From assembly GCA_028821605.1 (NCBI GenBank), contig JAPPFM010000050.1, positions 1 through 64,000 of the forward strand: 64,000 bases of DNA. The letters run 5' to 3'. A program made the translations under genes and the position numbers. The notes under the pieces were generated by a model. It was given only the letters and a program-made list of their open reading frames with translations, had not been told where the DNA came from and ran no database searches. Below, piece after piece: positions 62,686 through 64,000 of the stretch; position 1 is the stretch's first letter; each line of letters opens with the position of its first letter. The stretch comes from Candidatus Poribacteria bacterium. Lineage in GTDB: Bacteria; Poribacteria; WGA-4E; WGA-3G.

Positions 62686-64000
62686 TTATAGCGATACCTG
62701 CTGTAGAAGTTCGGGATTAGCGAAGGCAGTATGGGGCGCGCCATCAAAAATCAATTCGCCATCTTGTAATAGGAGAACGCGGTGTGCGTATTTCAAGGTG
62801 AGTTCTGTGTCGTGCGTTGCGAAAATGAGGGTTTTATCCTCTCGCTGGATCTCATCGCAAAGCTCGTCCATTAACTGATGGAGATGCTGCGCATCCTGTC
62901 CTGTGGTGGGTTCATCGAGGAGGAATAGGTCAGGATGCAATGAGAAAGTCGCAGCAACAGCAACCCGCTGACGCTGCCCACGCGATAACGAATAGGGTGC
63001 CTCTGGAGCGAAATTACCCAAGTCAAACTGGGTGAGTGTCGTGTTGACTCGCTCTTCAAGAAACTCTGTAGAGAATTTAAGATTTTTTGGACCGAATGCC
63101 ACCTCATCACGAACGGTTCCCGCCTGCAACAGCAAATCGGGATTCTGAAAAACGATACCAACTTTGCCTGCTAACCGATGGAGTTTCACGCGGCTGGGTG
63201 ATTTTCCATCAACAATCATCTCACCTGCCGATGGGCGCAGCAAGCCAGCAATCAGGTGAATCAAGGTTGTTTTTCCAGAACCGTTCGCGCCCATAATCGC
63301 GACGACTTCTCCACGTGGCACCTCACAAGAAATCGAGCGCACTGCATTTTGATCAGTGTTTGGATAACGGAACTGAAGCTCGTGAATGCTGAGGAGAGGG
63401 GCTTGCGATGCGGTTCCTCGATCGCGCGCAAGAGGTATTTCTACGGATGGGTTCCCGCTTTCTGGTATCTGCACACCTAAACGTTGATATAGGGTAGGGT
63501 TCTGAAACGCCTCCGCTTTCGGTAAATCCGAGCAGAGTCGTCCTTCATCCATCAGCCATACACGGTCACACAGCGGGGCAACCTCTTTCGTCCGGTGGGT
63601 TGCCAAGATGACCGTTATGTCCATCTCTCGATTGAGTCGCGCAACAATATCAAGAATGTCCCGCGTCCCCTTGGGATCAAGGTGGCTTGTTGGCTCGTCT
63701 AAGAGCAAGACGTGCGGTCGCATCGCACAGACAGCAGCAAGCGCAACACGCTGTTTCTGACCACCGGAAAGCGAGGCGATCTCCCGCGACGCAAAATCGG
63801 GCAATCCCACCTGTTCTAAGGCAACAGTGATCCGTCTTTTAATTTCTTCGGGGGAAAAACCGAGGTTTTCAAGCCCAAAAGCGATTTCATCTTCAACCAG
63901 TGTGCAAAAGAGTTGATCGTCGGGATTTTGGAAGAGGAGGGCGACCTGTTGGCAGGTGGTAGCGAGCGATTGTGCTGCGATGGCTTTACCGTTAAGACGA
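62686..64000 (-). CDS. Tandem ABC ATPase of ECF type (EcfA1-EcfA2-like fusion, 5' partial)
   Basis: The frame is open to the right edge, so the N-terminus is missing. The visible part has the C-terminal portion of one ATPase domain (Q-loop LLFQNPDDQLF, LSGGQKQR, LLLDEPTSHLD) and a full second one (MGANGSGKTTLIHLI, FQNPDLLLQAG, LSRGQRQR, LLDEPTTGQD). Two cobalt/ECF-type domains in one protein are typical of vitamin or metal uptake. The second signature has Arg in place of a Gly (LSRGQ). Its membrane partners are outside the window. Confidence 0.9.
   Translation of the reverse strand, partial: RLNGKAIAAQSLATTCQQVALLFQNPDDQLFCTLVEDEIAFGLENLGFSPEEIKRRITVALEQVGLPDFASREIASLSGGQKQRVALAAVCAMRPHVLLLDEPTSHLDPKGTRDILDIVARLNREMDITVILATHRTKEVAPLCDRVWLMDEGRLCSDLPKAEAFQNPTLYQRLGVQIPESGNPSVEIPLARDRGTASQAPLLSIHELQFRYPNTDQNAVRSISCEVPRGEVVAIMGANGSGKTTLIHLIAGLLRPSAGEMIVDGKSPSRVKLHRLAGKVGIVFQNPDLLLQAGTVRDEVAFGPKNLKFSTEFLEERVNTTLTQFDLGNFAPEAPYSLSRGQRQRVAVAATFSLHPDLFLLDEPTTGQDAQHLHQLMDELCDEIQREDKTLIFATHDTELTLKYAHRVLLLQDGELIFDGAPHTAFANPELLQQVSL

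Overview
The window looks like a chromosomal segment of an uncultured, Gram-negative-type bacterium, most likely a member of Candidatus Poribacteria or a close relative. This is inferred from gene content, with no rRNA or other phylogenetic marker in view. The content is many Gfo/Idh/MocA oxidoreductases, TIM-barrel sugar isomerases, a CxPxR sulfatase, a phytanoyl-CoA dioxygenase-like protein, secreted LamG proteins, a Uma2 nuclease, and a dense load of small interspersed repeats. Outer-membrane barrels, lipoproteins, a LolA-like protein and a YidD-like protein argue for a diderm envelope. I found no rRNA, tRNA or CRISPR array.

Layout. (1) 1-7.5 kb: a defence-like island with an Eco57I-type DNA methyltransferase (cut by the left edge), a TIR-TPR protein and a GxxExxY PD-(D/E)XK-fold protein, each separated by arrays of a CCGCG-rich repeat. 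(2) 7.5-26 kb: a catabolic and accessory region, mostly on the plus strand. It holds oxidoreductases (one a truncated duplicate), two TIM-barrel sugar enzymes, a Uma2 nuclease, a sigma region-2 stub, a beta-propeller protein, a betagamma-crystallin/DUF1349 protein, a LamG protein, a FemAB/GNAT-like transferase, a sulfatase, a PhyH-like protein, a phosphodiesterase, a P1 peptidase, a DegT aminotransferase and a glycosidase-like propeller. (3) 26-36 kb, minus strand: a secreted LamG protein, a secreted YyaL-DsbD fusion and a Tro/Mnt-like metal operon (DtxR-family repressor, ferritin-VIT1 fusion, binding lipoprotein, ATPase, two permeases). The operon is headed by a consensus promoter overlapped by a palindromic operator. 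(4) 36-44 kb: WD40 proteins (one a remnant), an oxidoreductase, a DegP-like protease-TPR lipoprotein, a fused TRAP permease, a TPR membrane protein whose signal peptide is split by a MITE, a second sigma stub and a chorismate-lyase-like protein. (5) 44-51 kb: a secreted redox protein interrupted only by two in-frame TGA codons, then DUF3500, O-methyltransferase, DUF5916 barrel and Kelch genes. (6) 51-64 kb: an exported PPDK-like protein, two LamG proteins, two glycosidase-like proteins, a LolA-like/YidD/TPR cluster, an orphan MNT nucleotidyltransferase, an outer-membrane barrel and a tandem ECF-type ATPase (cut by the right edge).

The strongest new observation is the putative selenoprotein at 44251-45582. 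Its redox motif is written TGA-Val-Pro-TGA, with a SECIS-like hairpin 25 nt after the second TGA, in a thioredoxin-like / CxxCH / PDZ architecture. The second is a short C-terminal motif (L-[ST]-x-[TAV]-W-[AG]-x-[LIV]-K, with small variations) ending five exported proteins of two unrelated folds (four LamG, one Kelch), which could be a sorting or attachment tag. The third is a 94-bp MITE with perfect 14-bp inverted repeats and a 5-bp target duplication, inserted in frame in a signal peptide.
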